The notes: generated from the sequence alone by a model not told the origin. A stretch of DNA of 64,000 bases from Rhizobium hidalgonense (GCF_002914525.1 NZ_LODW01000104.1:1-64000), one strand, 5' to 3'. Shown: positions 17,761 through 26,397, counted from the stretch's first letter. Numbers and translations are program-made.

Positions 17761-19008
17761 ATGTCGTCCTTGGATGGACCGGAACACACATCGGTCCCGC
17801 CGCCAATTCTCAATCCGGCCGGCGGTGCGAACCAAGTCAGGGTCCGGGCCTATAACGAACGGCTCGTGCTGTCGCTGGTGCGTCTCTACGGCGCGCTGTC
17901 GAAGGCCGATATCGCGCGCCGCAGCGGGCTGTCGGCGCAGACGGTCTCGGTGATCATGCGGGTTCTGGAAAAGGAAGGGCTGCTGTCGCGGGGGGCGCCG
18001 GTGCGCGGCCGGGTCGGCCAACCGTCGATCCCGATGCATCTCAATCCCGACGCCGTCTATTCTTTCGGGCTGAAGATGGGCCGGCGCAGCGCCGATCTGG
18101 TGCTGATGGATTTTGTCGGCCGTATCCGCATGCAGCTGCATAAGACCTATGCCTATCCGCTGCCGGAGGAAATCCTCGATTTCGTCACCTCGGGCATAGA
18201 GGAGCTCGAAGGCCGGCTGGATGACAAGCAGCGCGGCCGCATCGCCGGCCTCGGCATCGCAGCACCTTTCGAGCTCTGGAACTGGGCCGAAGAGGTGGGC
18301 GCGCCGGCGGGCGCCATGGAGGTCTGGCGCGACGTCGACCTGCAGGCCGATATCGCCGGACGTGTTTCCCATCCGGTTTTCATGCAGAACGATGCGACCA
18401 GCGCCTGCGGGGCCGAGCTGGTGTTCGGCGTCGGGCCATCCTATCCGGATTTCGTCTATTTCTTCATCGGCTCCTTCATCGGCGGCGGCATCGTGCTGAA
18501 TTCGGCGATCTTTTCCGGCCGTACAGGCACGGCAGGTGCAATCGGGCCGCTGCCGGTGCGCGGCAAGAACGGCGAGACCAAGCAGCTTCTCGAAATCGCC
18601 TCGATTTTCGTGCTCGAAAACATGCTGCGCGAGCGCGGCATCGATCCCGAGCCGCTGTGGTATTCGGCCGACGACTGGGTGGATTTCGGCGAACCGATGG
18701 AGGCCTGGATCCAGGACAGCGCCAAGGCGCTGGCGCAGGCGATCGTCGCTGCCGCCTCGATCGTCGATTTCAGCGCCGCCGTTATCGACGGCGGTTTTCC
18801 CCATTGGGTGCGCAGCCGCATGGTGCAGGCAACCATCGACGAAGCCGCCAAACTCGACCTGCAGGGCGTCGTCATGCCCGAAATCATCGAGGGCGCGGTC
18901 GGCGCGCAGGCACGCGCCATCGGCGGCGCCAGCCTGCCGATCTTTGCGCGTTACCTCACCGACCAGAACGTTCTCTTCAAGGAGGTAGACCATGCTGAAA
19001 GGACTTGA
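17761..19008 (+). CDS. frcR: ROK-family transcriptional regulator of the frc operon
   Basis: The 415-residue regulator has an N-terminal winged helix (about residues 28-85, ALSKADIARRSGLSAQTVSV) and a C-terminal ROK domain with NDATSACGAELVFG and GSFIGGGIVLN. ROK repressors of this type bind sugars. It is divergent from frcB, as in S. meliloti, where the gene at this place is frcR. GGGAGGAG precedes the ATG. The canonical ROK zinc cysteines were not seen clearly in the expected stretch; the ORF is otherwise complete. It overlaps the next gene by 17 bases. Confidence 0.85.
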   Translation: MSSLDGPEHTSVPPPILNPAGGANQVRVRAYNERLVLSLVRLYGALSKADIARRSGLSAQTVSVIMRVLEKEGLLSRGAPVRGRVGQPSIPMHLNPDAVYSFGLKMGRRSADLVLMDFVGRIRMQLHKTYAYPLPEEILDFVTSGIEELEGRLDDKQRGRIAGLGIAAPFELWNWAEEVGAPAGAMEVWRDVDLQADIAGRVSHPVFMQNDATSACGAELVFGVGPSYPDFVYFFIGSFIGGGIVLNSAIFSGRTGTAGAIGPLPVRGKNGETKQLLEIASIFVLENMLRERGIDPEPLWYSADDWVDFGEPMEAWIQDSAKALAQAIVAAASIVDFSAAVIDGGFPHWVRSRMVQATIDEAAKLDLQGVVMPEIIEGAVGAQARAIGGASLPIFARYLTDQNVLFKEVDHAERT

Positions 19009-19465
19009 CCCGCTGTTGAGCCCGGAGTTGCTTTTCACACTTCGGGCCATGGGCCATGGCGACGAGATCGCCATCGTCGACGGCAATTATCCGGGCGTCG
19101 AACATGCCCGCCGGCTGATCCGACTCGATGGCCACCGCCTGATCCCGGTCCTCAACGCCGTGCTCAGCGTGCTGCCGATCGACGATTTCGTGCCCGAGGC
19201 GATCTTCCGCTCGACCGTCAAGGCCGAGCGCGACAAGCTCGATCCGGTGCATGAGGAGATGATCGACTGCTGCGCCCACCACGAGCCGCACCGGCAGGTG
19301 GTGCCGCTGATCGGCGCGGATTTCTACAGCAGGGTGAAGGCCGCCCATGCGCTGATCCAGACCAGCGAGCCGAGGCTCTATGCCAATATCATTCTGCGCA
19401 AGGGGGTGATCTATCCGAAAGAAGCGGGCGCCCAGGCAGCCGAGGTGGATCCGTTCGTTTACTAG
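18992..19465 (+). CDS. RbsD/FucU-family sugar mutarotase
   Basis: The 157-residue protein starts MLKGLDPLLSPELLFTLRAM-GHGDEIAIVDGNYPG, the RbsD/FucU signature with the catalytic His of GHGD, and contains DCCAHHEPHRQ, more FucU-like. Such enzymes interconvert sugar anomers or pyranose/furanose forms. Overlap with frcR implies coupled translation, so it probably serves the Frc substrate, though whether the sugar is fructose or another one is not shown. Confidence 0.85.
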   Translation: MLKGLDPLLSPELLFTLRAMGHGDEIAIVDGNYPGVEHARRLIRLDGHRLIPVLNAVLSVLPIDDFVPEAIFRSTVKAERDKLDPVHEEMIDCCAHHEPHRQVVPLIGADFYSRVKAAHALIQTSEPRLYANIILRKGVIYPKEAGAQAAEVDPFVY

Positions 19466-19546
19466 GCCGACTAAGGCCAGCGCCGCTCGTTAATCGTTGC
19501 AGCCACAAGCAATCGCTTCGGGATCACGCACGAGATCCGATCATTA

Positions 19547-19599
19547 ATGATGTACATCATCAATGAGTCGAGCTATGATGACATACGACATCATAGCTC
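19547..19599. promoter_or_regulatory. Two palindromic operators upstream of a TetR gene
   Basis: ATGATGTACATCAT (19547-19560) is a perfect palindrome, and GAGCTATGATG (19570-19580) is repeated inverted as CATCATAGCTC (19589-19599). Both carry the half-site ATGATG, which recurs at 21.93-21.97 kb before the reductase genes. Confidence 0.7.
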
Positions 19600-19626
19600 G
19601 GGCATGGCGGTCGAAAGGGCTGTAAA

Positions 19627-20220
19627 GTGCGGATTACCAAGGAAAAGAAGCAGGAAAACTACGAACGGATTGTCGCCACCGCCTCAGAGCTGTTTCGCGA
19701 GCGCGGGTTCGATGGCGTGGGGGTGGCGGAGTTGATGGAGCGCGCGGGGCTCACCCATGGCGGCTTCTACAATCACTTCCGCTCCAAGGAGGAGTTGATC
19801 GCGGAGGCAACCGAGAATGGTTTGAGCGAGACCCTGAAGCGCTATGCCGGTCATGACGTTCTCGCCGTCATGGAGCTTTATCTCGCGCGCGAACACCGGG
19901 ATGGCCGCGGCCAGGGGTGCGCGGCCGCGGCGCTGAGTTGTGATGCAGCTCGGCAACCTGAGGAAACGAAGGCCGTCTTTGCTGCAGGAATAGATAATCT
20001 CGTGCGTGCACTTGAGCAGGGCATTGCACGCAATCACCCTTCCGGCACCAGCGGGCGGGCGCAAGCCATCACCATCCTCGCTCAGGCCGTTGGCGCAATC
20101 GTGCTTTCGAGGGCCTGCCCGGACGATTCCCCGCTGGCGGACGAACTGCTCGACGCCTGCCGAGCGGATTGCCGCGACGCCATCGAAAATCGGACGCGGG
20201 TACAAGAGGGCCGCGTATGA
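19627..20220 (+). CDS. TetR-family regulator
   Basis: The 197-residue protein has a TetR helix-turn-helix at residues 10-56 (IVATASELFRERGFDGVGVA, then AGLTHGGFYNHFRSKEEL) and a C-terminal domain with CAAAALSCDAARQ, typical of repressors next to old-yellow-enzyme genes. The start is GTG at 19627 with only a weak site. Palindromes just upstream suggest autoregulation. It is convergent with the reductase locus at 20.2-21.7 kb, whose promoter shares its ATGATG half-sites. Confidence 0.85.
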   Translation: MRITKEKKQENYERIVATASELFRERGFDGVGVAELMERAGLTHGGFYNHFRSKEELIAEATENGLSETLKRYAGHDVLAVMELYLAREHRDGRGQGCAAAALSCDAARQPEETKAVFAAGIDNLVRALEQGIARNHPSGTSGRAQAITILAQAVGAIVLSRACPDDSPLADELLDACRADCRDAIENRTRVQEGRV

Positions 20221-20236
20221 GCGGCCCCTATGCCCG

Positions 20237-20465
20237 TCAGGCGCCAACCGGCGCGACCATGGTGAGATAGTCCGTATAACCCGCCGCGCCGCCGCTTAGA
20301 GCGTCGCCATACCGAGATTGGCCAGTGGTGCACCGGCTTCGAGGCGTTCGACAAGATCCGGGTCGGTGATGAATGGCCTGCCGAAAGCGAACAAATCCGC
20401 CAGCCCCTGCTCCAGTCTGGTCGTCGCGAGTTCCAGATCGTAGCCGTTAGGCGAGGTAGCACGTC
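20237..20465 (-). pseudogene. Remnant of an old yellow enzyme (alkene reductase) C-terminus
   Basis: On the minus strand the frame reads SPNGYDLELATTRLEQGLAD then LFAFGRPFITDPDLVERLEA, the C-terminal end of FMN-dependent OYE/NemA enzymes. It stops at ATL-TAA and the family tail GGAAGYTDYLTMVAPVGA follows in another frame, so there is a frameshift. The N-terminal 300 or so residues are missing. Next to a TetR gene and a reductase this looks like a decayed electrophile-response locus. Confidence 0.75.
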
Positions 20466-20515
20466 GGCCGGATCGGACTCCGTTATGAAGTTCATTCTAT
20501 TGATAATTTCCGGCA

Positions 20516-21520
20516 TCACGCTGCAACCGTGATGACCACCTTTCCCTTCGCACGCCCGGTCTCGACATAAGCCAGGGCATCCCCGGTCTTCTCGAACGGG
20601 AACACCTTGTCGACGACCGGTCGGATCACGCCCTGTTCGATCAGGCGCGCGATCTCAGCCAACTGCCGCCCCTCAGCGCGCATGAACAGGAATGCATAAC
20701 CGATGCCGAGACGCTTGGCCTTTTTCCGAACGCCTCGGCTCAGCAGGCGCAGCACCAGTTTCAGGAACAGGTTGAGGCCGAGCTCCCGGGCGAAAGCCGG
20801 ATCGGGCGGACCCGAGATGGAAATGAGCTGACCACCCGGCTTCAGCACAGCCAGCGATTTTTCCAGCGTCTTCGGATCCTGACTGTTCAGCACGAGATCG
20901 TAGCCCGACAAAACCTTTTCGAAATCCTGCGTCTTGTAGTCGATGACCACATCCGCCCCAAGACTTCTGGCCAGCTCGGCGTTGCGAGCACTGGTCGTCG
21001 TCGCCACCGTCGCGCCGAGGTGCTTGGCGAGCTGAATGGCAAACGTCCCGACACCGCCGGAGCCGGCCTGGATGAAAACCTTCTGGCCGGGCTTGACCTT
21101 GCCCACTTCGACCAGCGCCTGCCACGCGGTCAGACCCACCAGCGGAAGGGATGCCGCCTCGGTCATGCTGAGGTTTTTCGGCTTCAGCGCCACATCGGCC
21201 TCATCGACGGCGATGAATTCGGCGAACGTACCGACCCGATGATCGCGCGGCCGGGCATAGACCTCGTCACCAACCTTGAACCGCCTGACCTTGGGGCCGG
21301 CTTTGACAACCGTTCCGGCAACGTCATGTCCCAGAATAAAGGGCGGGCGATAGGGAAGAACAAGCTTGAACTCTCCGTCACGGAGCTTGGAGTCCAGGAG
21401 GTTCACGGCCGTGGCCTGAATCCGCACCAGGACATCACTGTCTTGCAGTTCCGGTTCGGGCAGGTTGGCCAGGCGCAAAGCGCCTTTCTTCTTGTACTTA
21501 TCAACGACGAATGCCTTCAC
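20516..21520 (-). CDS. Zinc-independent medium-chain NADP-dependent oxidoreductase
   Basis: The 334-residue MDR-superfamily protein (quinone oxidoreductase-like) begins MKAFVVDKYKKKGALRLANL with a GTG start at 21520 after GGAGAAAG. The cofactor loop is VFIQAGSGGVGTFAIQLAKH near residue 148. No structural-zinc cysteines are seen. It likely reduces enones or quinones. The longer upstream frame is not used: it runs through a hydrolase remnant in another frame. It is second in a minus-strand pair with that remnant. Confidence 0.88.
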   Translation of the reverse strand: MKAFVVDKYKKKGALRLANLPEPELQDSDVLVRIQATAVNLLDSKLRDGEFKLVLPYRPPFILGHDVAGTVVKAGPKVRRFKVGDEVYARPRDHRVGTFAEFIAVDEADVALKPKNLSMTEAASLPLVGLTAWQALVEVGKVKPGQKVFIQAGSGGVGTFAIQLAKHLGATVATTTSARNAELARSLGADVVIDYKTQDFEKVLSGYDLVLNSQDPKTLEKSLAVLKPGGQLISISGPPDPAFARELGLNLFLKLVLRLLSRGVRKKAKRLGIGYAFLFMRAEGRQLAEIARLIEQGVIRPVVDKVFPFEKTGDALAYVETGRAKGKVVITVAA

Positions 21521-21552
21521 AGGGCTTTCTCCAATTCGAAGTTTTTGTGGGG

Positions 21553-21732
21553 TCAGGCGCCAAGGAACGACAATGCCTTCGGCACGAAATCGGCGTGGTT
21601 CTGAAAAATCCCGCCATGTCCGGCGTCGTAGATAACCAGCCGCGCGCCCGGGCTGCGTCGGGCCATACCCGGAGATAATGCCTCGGCGTAGCACGTAGCA
21701 GGCCCAAGGCATCTGACAGAAGTGTTCATCAT
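21553..21732 (-). pseudogene. Alpha/beta hydrolase with internal deletion
   Basis: A 59-codon frame starts ATGATG at 21732 after GGAG and ends in TGA. Its second half reads ARLVIYDAGHGGIFQNHADF then VPKALSFLGA, the C-terminus of an alpha/beta hydrolase with the catalytic His of DAGHGG. The nucleophile and oxyanion parts (about 200 residues) are absent; the first codons may be the original start, so an in-frame internal deletion is likely. It lies 32 bases upstream of the reductase. Confidence 0.7.
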
Positions 21733-21922
21733 TTACTCCATCATCCCGCGCGAACCGGCAAGCCTAGGATCGCGGGTTTCGGTCGGAGTTTTGAGCACGC
21801 TCGGCGCAGGCGCAGGGTTTTCATCGTGCCGCTGCCTTTGCCTCAATCATCGCCCCTGCCCCTACCTTCCGTATCAACCGCAGTTGCGCAGCACGCGGCA
21901 GCCAACCAGTCATCCCAACTTT

Positions 21923-21970
21923 TAATGATAACCGTCATCATAATTATTAATGTTATTCGTCATCATAGTT
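21923..21970 (-). promoter_or_regulatory. Candidate operator region of the reductase locus
   Basis: On the minus strand TATGATGAC occurs twice, 25 bases apart; the second copy forms an imperfect dyad, ATGATGAC-G-GTTATCAT. The half-site equals that in the palindrome before the TetR gene at 19.6 kb. The rest of 21733-22190 is AT-rich to mixed, with no convincing gene. Confidence 0.55.
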
Positions 21971-22221
21971 GTCAAGCGAAATTTTTGGGGCCGAAAGCAA
22001 TCGCCTGCTCGTTCTGCCGGGACGGCGAATGCAAAGGTGGAGTGTCGCGAGACAAAGCTTCACCAGCCGCATTGCCAATTTCCTCGCCATTCGTTCGATC
22101 GATGCTATTGTGCGGCCGGTGCGCTGGGCTCACCGCGCGGGCAAAGCGGCTAAGCCGGGCGCTGCGCATTCGGGACTGGGCCGATGATGCGATGGGGACA
22201 CGATCTCATATGGCACCTGGG

Positions 22222-22884
22222 ATGAGCACGACCCCTCGCCGCAACACCACCGGTTTGCGCCTGTTTCTGGATCTCGAGCAGCAGCGCGACTGGATAGACG
22301 GCGAGGCGGAGTTGGTCGACGCCGAAGAGCGCTCGGAGTCACTGGAACAGCGCTTCAAGTACGTCGCCCGCTTCCAAAAGCTGCTTCGTCGCCCGCAGGC
22401 GCAGGACCTTCTGGAAATTCTGAGGCTCTATGGGCAAAGCTGCCTCCCCATCCCGCGCAGGACCGAGCGCCACTATTGGTCGGTCTCATGTCTGCCCTCG
22501 ACGTCCGACAAGCCGCTCATCCGCATCAATGCGAGCTGGATGGAGCTTTTCACGCTCTACGCCGACGGCGAGGACCTGCGGGCGCGATGCCTGGTGCATC
22601 TTTCGCATTTCGCCACGGACCAATCCCCCCCGCAGGGCGGTGTCGACGAGGCTTTTCTCGAGCAGTGCGTCACGACGCCCGAAGACGTCAGTTATTTTTA
22701 TCCGCGCGGCGACGACATTTTCGGCATCAATGTGCGGGGCGCCGCCTCGATCCGCAAATTCCTCGCGGAGCGCCGCATCCTGCGGGCCATTCGGACCTTC
22801 AATGTGACGCACATGAACCGCGGCCGAAACGCCTATCAGGCGAGCCACTGCTACAGCCTGGCGGATGAGATGCTGGCAGATTGA
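22222..22884 (+). CDS. Conserved-looking protein of unknown function
   Basis: The 220-residue soluble protein begins MSTTPRRNTTGLRLFLDLEQ. It has a charged helical N-terminal part (residues 15-70) and a mixed alpha/beta remainder with HYWSVSCLPS, LIRINASWMELFTLY and YFYPRGDDIFGINVRG. I do not recognise the family. Codon use is like its neighbours. Start choice is uncertain: in-frame ATGs at 22192 and 22210 are equally possible and none has a strong ribosome site. No operon partner. Confidence 0.6.
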   Translation: MSTTPRRNTTGLRLFLDLEQQRDWIDGEAELVDAEERSESLEQRFKYVARFQKLLRRPQAQDLLEILRLYGQSCLPIPRRTERHYWSVSCLPSTSDKPLIRINASWMELFTLYADGEDLRARCLVHLSHFATDQSPPQGGVDEAFLEQCVTTPEDVSYFYPRGDDIFGINVRGAASIRKFLAERRILRAIRTFNVTHMNRGRNAYQASHCYSLADEMLAD

Positions 22885-23001
22885 TCCATCCCGGGATGCG
22901 CCCTGCCCTGGCGAGATTTCCAGCAGCCGGTCCGCGACCGACCAGATGAGGATTTTCGCAGAAAAGTCATGGGCGGCCGTTGCGTTTCAATTCTTGATCA
23001 G

Positions 23002-23019
23002 TCATTCTAGAACAAATGA
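23002..23019. promoter_or_regulatory. Candidate TetR operator before a three-gene operon
   Basis: TCATTCTAGAACAAATGA contains the perfect palindrome TTCTAGAA within TCATT..AATGA outer arms, 19 bases before the regulator start. It likely serves autoregulation. Confidence 0.55.
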
Positions 23020-23037
23020 TAAAGAATCGAGGCAATC

Positions 23038-23619
23038 ATGGGCAGATCGCGGGAATTCGATGAGGCGGCAGTGCTGACGGGGGCGATGCACATCTTTCGC
23101 AAGCAAGGCTATCAAGCTGCATCGATCCGAGATCTCGAGGAGGCGACCGGCCTCAAAGGCGGAAGCATCTATCACGCCTTCGGCGACAAGGCCGGCCTCT
23201 TCGATGCGGCATTCGGACATTACAACCGGACGGTGCTGGAAGGACGGATCGAGCGGTTTGCGCCGCCGGGAAGCGGGCTTCGAGGCTTGCGCGAACTGTT
23301 CCTGTCGCTCCTGCATGAGCCCGACGATGCCTCGCTTGGCTGCCTGATCACCAACATGGCGGTGGAGTTCGGAGGTGGCGTCAATCCGCATCCCCGTGTC
23401 GAGGCCGCGCTCGGCCTGCTTCGCACGACATTCCGCTTAAGGCTCGGCGAGCCGCCGACCTTCGCTCGAGACGCGGATGGAGCCAAGGCCGACAGGACAG
23501 CCATACGCCTTCTTGCCTTCTATCAAGGCCATCTCGTGCTCATTCGCGGTGGCGAAGGCAAGGCCGCCTTGCGGCTGGCGATTGAAGACGAATTCAATCA
23601 ACTGGAGACACTGTTATGA
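23038..23619 (+). CDS. TetR-family regulator
   Basis: The 193-residue regulator has a helix-turn-helix at about residues 9-55 (AMHIFRKQGYQAASIRDLEE, then GLKGGSIYHAFGDKAGLFD). The C-terminal domain has GCLITNMAVEFG, common in AefR/NemR-like repressors. It is first in a tight operon; its TGA overlaps the next ATG by four bases, so the downstream genes are probably its targets. Confidence 0.88.
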   Translation: MGRSREFDEAAVLTGAMHIFRKQGYQAASIRDLEEATGLKGGSIYHAFGDKAGLFDAAFGHYNRTVLEGRIERFAPPGSGLRGLRELFLSLLHEPDDASLGCLITNMAVEFGGGVNPHPRVEAALGLLRTTFRLRLGEPPTFARDADGAKADRTAIRLLAFYQGHLVLIRGGEGKAALRLAIEDEFNQLETLL

Positions 23620-23975
23620 CGCCTGAGGCATTATGGAATCGATACGCGGCCATCTGGTCGCTGAATGCTGACGCGCGCGAGCCGGAATTGTCGGCTTGCC
23701 TTGCAGACGATGTGACGTATTGCGATCCGAATGGAGCGATCGCGGGGCGAGCCGGTCTCTCGGCTTACATGGCCGACTTCAAGGAGAGCGTACCGGCGGG
23801 CCGGTTCAAAATATTGAGTGTTCTCCATCACAATGAACGGTCGCTGGCACACTGGGAACTGTGCCACGAAGACGAGACTGTCCTGCAAACCGGCACGAGC
23901 TTCGCGGTAATGTCCGAAGGCCGGTTCGGCGCAATTACCGGCTTCTTCAATCCGCCGCCGGAGCAGCGGCCATGA
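23616..23975 (+). CDS. SnoaL-like/NTF2-fold protein
   Basis: The 119-residue protein has the NTF2-like pattern: N-terminal helix LWNRYAAIWSL, then CLADDVTYCDPNGAIAGRAG, and strands ending HWELCHEDETVLQTGTSFAV. Members act as cyclases, isomerases or binding proteins. The substrate is unknown. Four-base overlaps on both sides couple it to the TetR and TfoX genes. Confidence 0.78.
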   Translation: MTPEALWNRYAAIWSLNADAREPELSACLADDVTYCDPNGAIAGRAGLSAYMADFKESVPAGRFKILSVLHHNERSLAHWELCHEDETVLQTGTSFAVMSEGRFGAITGFFNPPPEQRP

Positions 23976-24349
23976 ATAGCGCAGCGACACGCGGGTTGGC
24001 GCTCGACTTTGCGAGCCAGATCGCCCCAGCCGGCTCCATCGATATCAAGCGTTTTTTCGGCGGATCTGCCCTGGTCCGAGACGGCCTGCAGTTCGGATTT
24101 GTCATGAAGGGCATTCTGTATCTCCGCGTCGACAACGCGATGCGCACGGAGTTCGAGACAGATGGGTCCGAACCGTTCCGCTACGGCGCTGCCGGCAGGG
24201 AGGTGACGGTTCGCCGCTACTACGCAGTCCCGGCACATGTGATCGACGATCCTGCGCTGCTGTGCAGCTACGCGGAGCGCGCATTGCACGCGGCCTCCGC
24301 GCCAGGCCATAGACGCTCCGAAATCCGGGCTCTAACCTCGTTTGGCTGA
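23972..24349 (+). CDS. TfoX N-terminal-domain protein
   Basis: The 125-residue protein carries a TfoX_N domain: IDIKRFFGGSALVRDGLQFG, then GILYLRVDNAMRTEFE and FRYGAAGREVTVRRYYAVP. Bacterial TfoX/Sxy relatives include competence activators, but stand-alone N-domain proteins have no known function. The ATG at 23972 overlaps the previous stop. The 3' end abuts a GST remnant, so the last residues could be altered. Confidence 0.75.
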   Translation: MNSAATRGLALDFASQIAPAGSIDIKRFFGGSALVRDGLQFGFVMKGILYLRVDNAMRTEFETDGSEPFRYGAAGREVTVRRYYAVPAHVIDDPALLCSYAERALHAASAPGHRRSEIRALTSFG

Positions 24350-24484
24350 TGCCGATGCCCGGCGCAACCACAGGACGCGGAGCGCGTCGGTCATCAGGAT
24401 ATCGGCGACGGTGAGTTGCCCGGCGGCCAGCCACTGGCGCTGCGCCAGCACGGCTTCCAAGCTCTGCAGCAGCCAGACGTCGAG
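24350..24484 (-). pseudogene. Glutathione S-transferase C-terminal remnant
   Basis: The minus strand reads WLLQSLEAVLAQRQWLAAGQ then LTVADILMTDALRVLWLRRA, the C-terminal helical GST domain with the conserved TVADI capping motif. No N-terminal thioredoxin domain precedes it; a proline-racemase tail does instead. The fragment is too short to be functional. Confidence 0.7.
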
Positions 24485-24578
24485 CGGATTCCGTCAAAGC
24501 GAAGGCGCCGGGATGCGGATCGGTGAGGGTCAGGTGCCGCCTCGGTCAGGCGGAAGCCGCGACCGGTGATAGTTGGGC
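24485..24578 (-). pseudogene. Proline racemase-family C-terminal remnant
   Basis: The minus strand encodes PTITGRGFRLTEA and, after a one-base frame change, HLTLTDPHPGAFALTES, matching the tail PTITGRGFTFGLTQVALDPF of the intact racemase gene at 26.4-27.5 kb. Only the last 30 or so codons remain, joined to the GST fragment. Confidence 0.7.
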
Positions 24579-24840
24579 GTGGTCAGGCCTCGTCCGATTT
24601 GCGGGAAATCTATCCGATGTGCGAATCAAAATGTCCGCACCTGCGGCTAGGCAACCCAGCGTTAACCTTCGGCGTTCAGAAAAATCTTTGCGACATGTCG
24701 GCGGGTGCGCTTTCAATCAACCACGGCAAGCCGGCTGCTCAATTCCGCCCGAATGAGTTGGGCGGTCTTCGACCACCGCCTGGGACGATGCGGTTATGAA
24801 CTGGCCATGATGGCTCTCCACCCAACAGGAGCCTATTCCC

Positions 24841-26397
24841 ATGCCGCGCATCCAGGCGACTAGAACCCAGATTGAGACCCTGGCCTGGCTTTTGTTCTTC
24901 CTGCTGCTCTTCTGTCTGTCCTGGTGCTTCCATTGGCATGAGGGGCTGGATGAGTTCATCGAGCGGCATCACGACTATCCGCTGGACCACGCGCTCCTTG
25001 CCTTGAACATCTCCGGCTTTCTGGGGCTGTTTTATTCGGCGCTGCGGATCCGGGATCTTTCGAAGGAGGTCAATCGCAGGCTGCAGGCCGAAAAGAACGT
25101 GGACTGGATTGCCTGCCACGACACGCTGACCGAGCTGCCCAACCGCAGATTTCTGGATTCGATATGCGCTCAGGCGATGAGCGATCAAAGGGCACACGAA
25201 ACCTATGCCGTGTTCAGCATCGATCTCGACGGCTTCAAGAAGGTCAATGACCTGCTGGGGCACGATCACGGCGATGCGGTGCTGAAGACGGTTGCGCAGC
25301 GGCTCTGCGCCCTCTTTCCCCACGATCATGTTTTCCGCCTTGGCGGAGACGAGTTCGTCGTTCTGGCGCGGCGCGTTGGAAATCCCGATCTTGCCGCCTT
25401 GGGGGACCGCATCGTCAGCGTGATCGGCAAACCGTTCACCTTCAACGGCGCCGCCGTTGACCTCGGCGCCAGTGTCGGCTTCGCCCTTTATCCGGAGGAC
25501 GGTGACGACCTCGGTCAAGTCATCCGGCATTCGGACTGTGCCATGTATGTGGCGAAAAAGCAGGGGCGCAATCTGGTGAAGCCCTTCGCGCCTTCGATGC
25601 AGGACGAGTTGGCGAAACGGGTTCGAATAGAGGGGGATCTGCGCGCGGCGATCAGGAAGGCCGAGATCGTTCCCTATTATCAGCCGCTCGTCGACCTGAA
25701 GGCGAACAAAATTATCGGCTTCGAGGCGCTGGCGCGCTGGAAGACTGCATCAGGCGCGTTCATACCGCCGAGCGAATTCATTCCGGTGGCCGAGGAGGCC
25801 GGTCTGATCGTCGAGTTGACCGACCATCTGCTGCGCCGCGCCTGCACCGATGCGCTTTCCTGGCCAAACGAGCTTGTTCTGTCCTTCAACCTGTCTCCGA
25901 TCCAACTGAGCGACCGGTTGCTCGGCTTACGGATTCTCAAAATATTGGGCGATGTCGGTTTCCCCCCGCACAGGGTCGAGCTTGAGGTGACGGAAAGCGC
26001 CATCATCCAGGACGCCGCCACGGCACGAATCGTCCTCGACGATCTGGTGAATGCGGGGATCAGGATTGCGCTCGACGACTTCGGAACGGGCTATTCCAGC
26101 CTCTCCCAGCTGTCCAACTATCGCTTCGACAAGATCAAGATCGACAGGAGTTTCGTCGCCTCGTTCGAGACCAATGACAAGCAGGACAAGGTGATCAAGG
26201 CCATTATCGCTCTCGGCACCGGGCTTGGCGTAACGATAACCGCCGAAGGCATCGAAGAGGAAAGCCAGCTCCAGAGGCTTCAGGATCTCGGTTGCGACAT
26301 CGGCCAGGGGTATCTGCTTGGCAGACCGGCGCCGATCGAGGAGATCGCCCGCAGATCACGGTGGCACCAGGATTTTGCAACGCCGTTGATCGCATGA
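24841..26397 (+). CDS. GGDEF-EAL cyclic di-GMP protein
   Basis: The 518-residue protein has two membrane helices (about residues 13-31 and 48-67), a GGDEF domain from about 95 with intact RLGGDEFVVLARR, and an EAL domain from about 270 with GFEALARW, DDFGTGYSSL and KIDRSFVASF. Both motifs look catalytically competent, so it may make and degrade cyclic di-GMP depending on signal. CAGGAG precedes the ATG. It is transcribed alone, convergent with the racemase gene. Confidence 0.92.
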   Translation: MPRIQATRTQIETLAWLLFFLLLFCLSWCFHWHEGLDEFIERHHDYPLDHALLALNISGFLGLFYSALRIRDLSKEVNRRLQAEKNVDWIACHDTLTELPNRRFLDSICAQAMSDQRAHETYAVFSIDLDGFKKVNDLLGHDHGDAVLKTVAQRLCALFPHDHVFRLGGDEFVVLARRVGNPDLAALGDRIVSVIGKPFTFNGAAVDLGASVGFALYPEDGDDLGQVIRHSDCAMYVAKKQGRNLVKPFAPSMQDELAKRVRIEGDLRAAIRKAEIVPYYQPLVDLKANKIIGFEALARWKTASGAFIPPSEFIPVAEEAGLIVELTDHLLRRACTDALSWPNELVLSFNLSPIQLSDRLLGLRILKILGDVGFPPHRVELEVTESAIIQDAATARIVLDDLVNAGIRIALDDFGTGYSSLSQLSNYRFDKIKIDRSFVASFETNDKQDKVIKAIIALGTGLGVTITAEGIEEESQLQRLQDLGCDIGQGYLLGRPAPIEEIARRSRWHQDFATPLIA

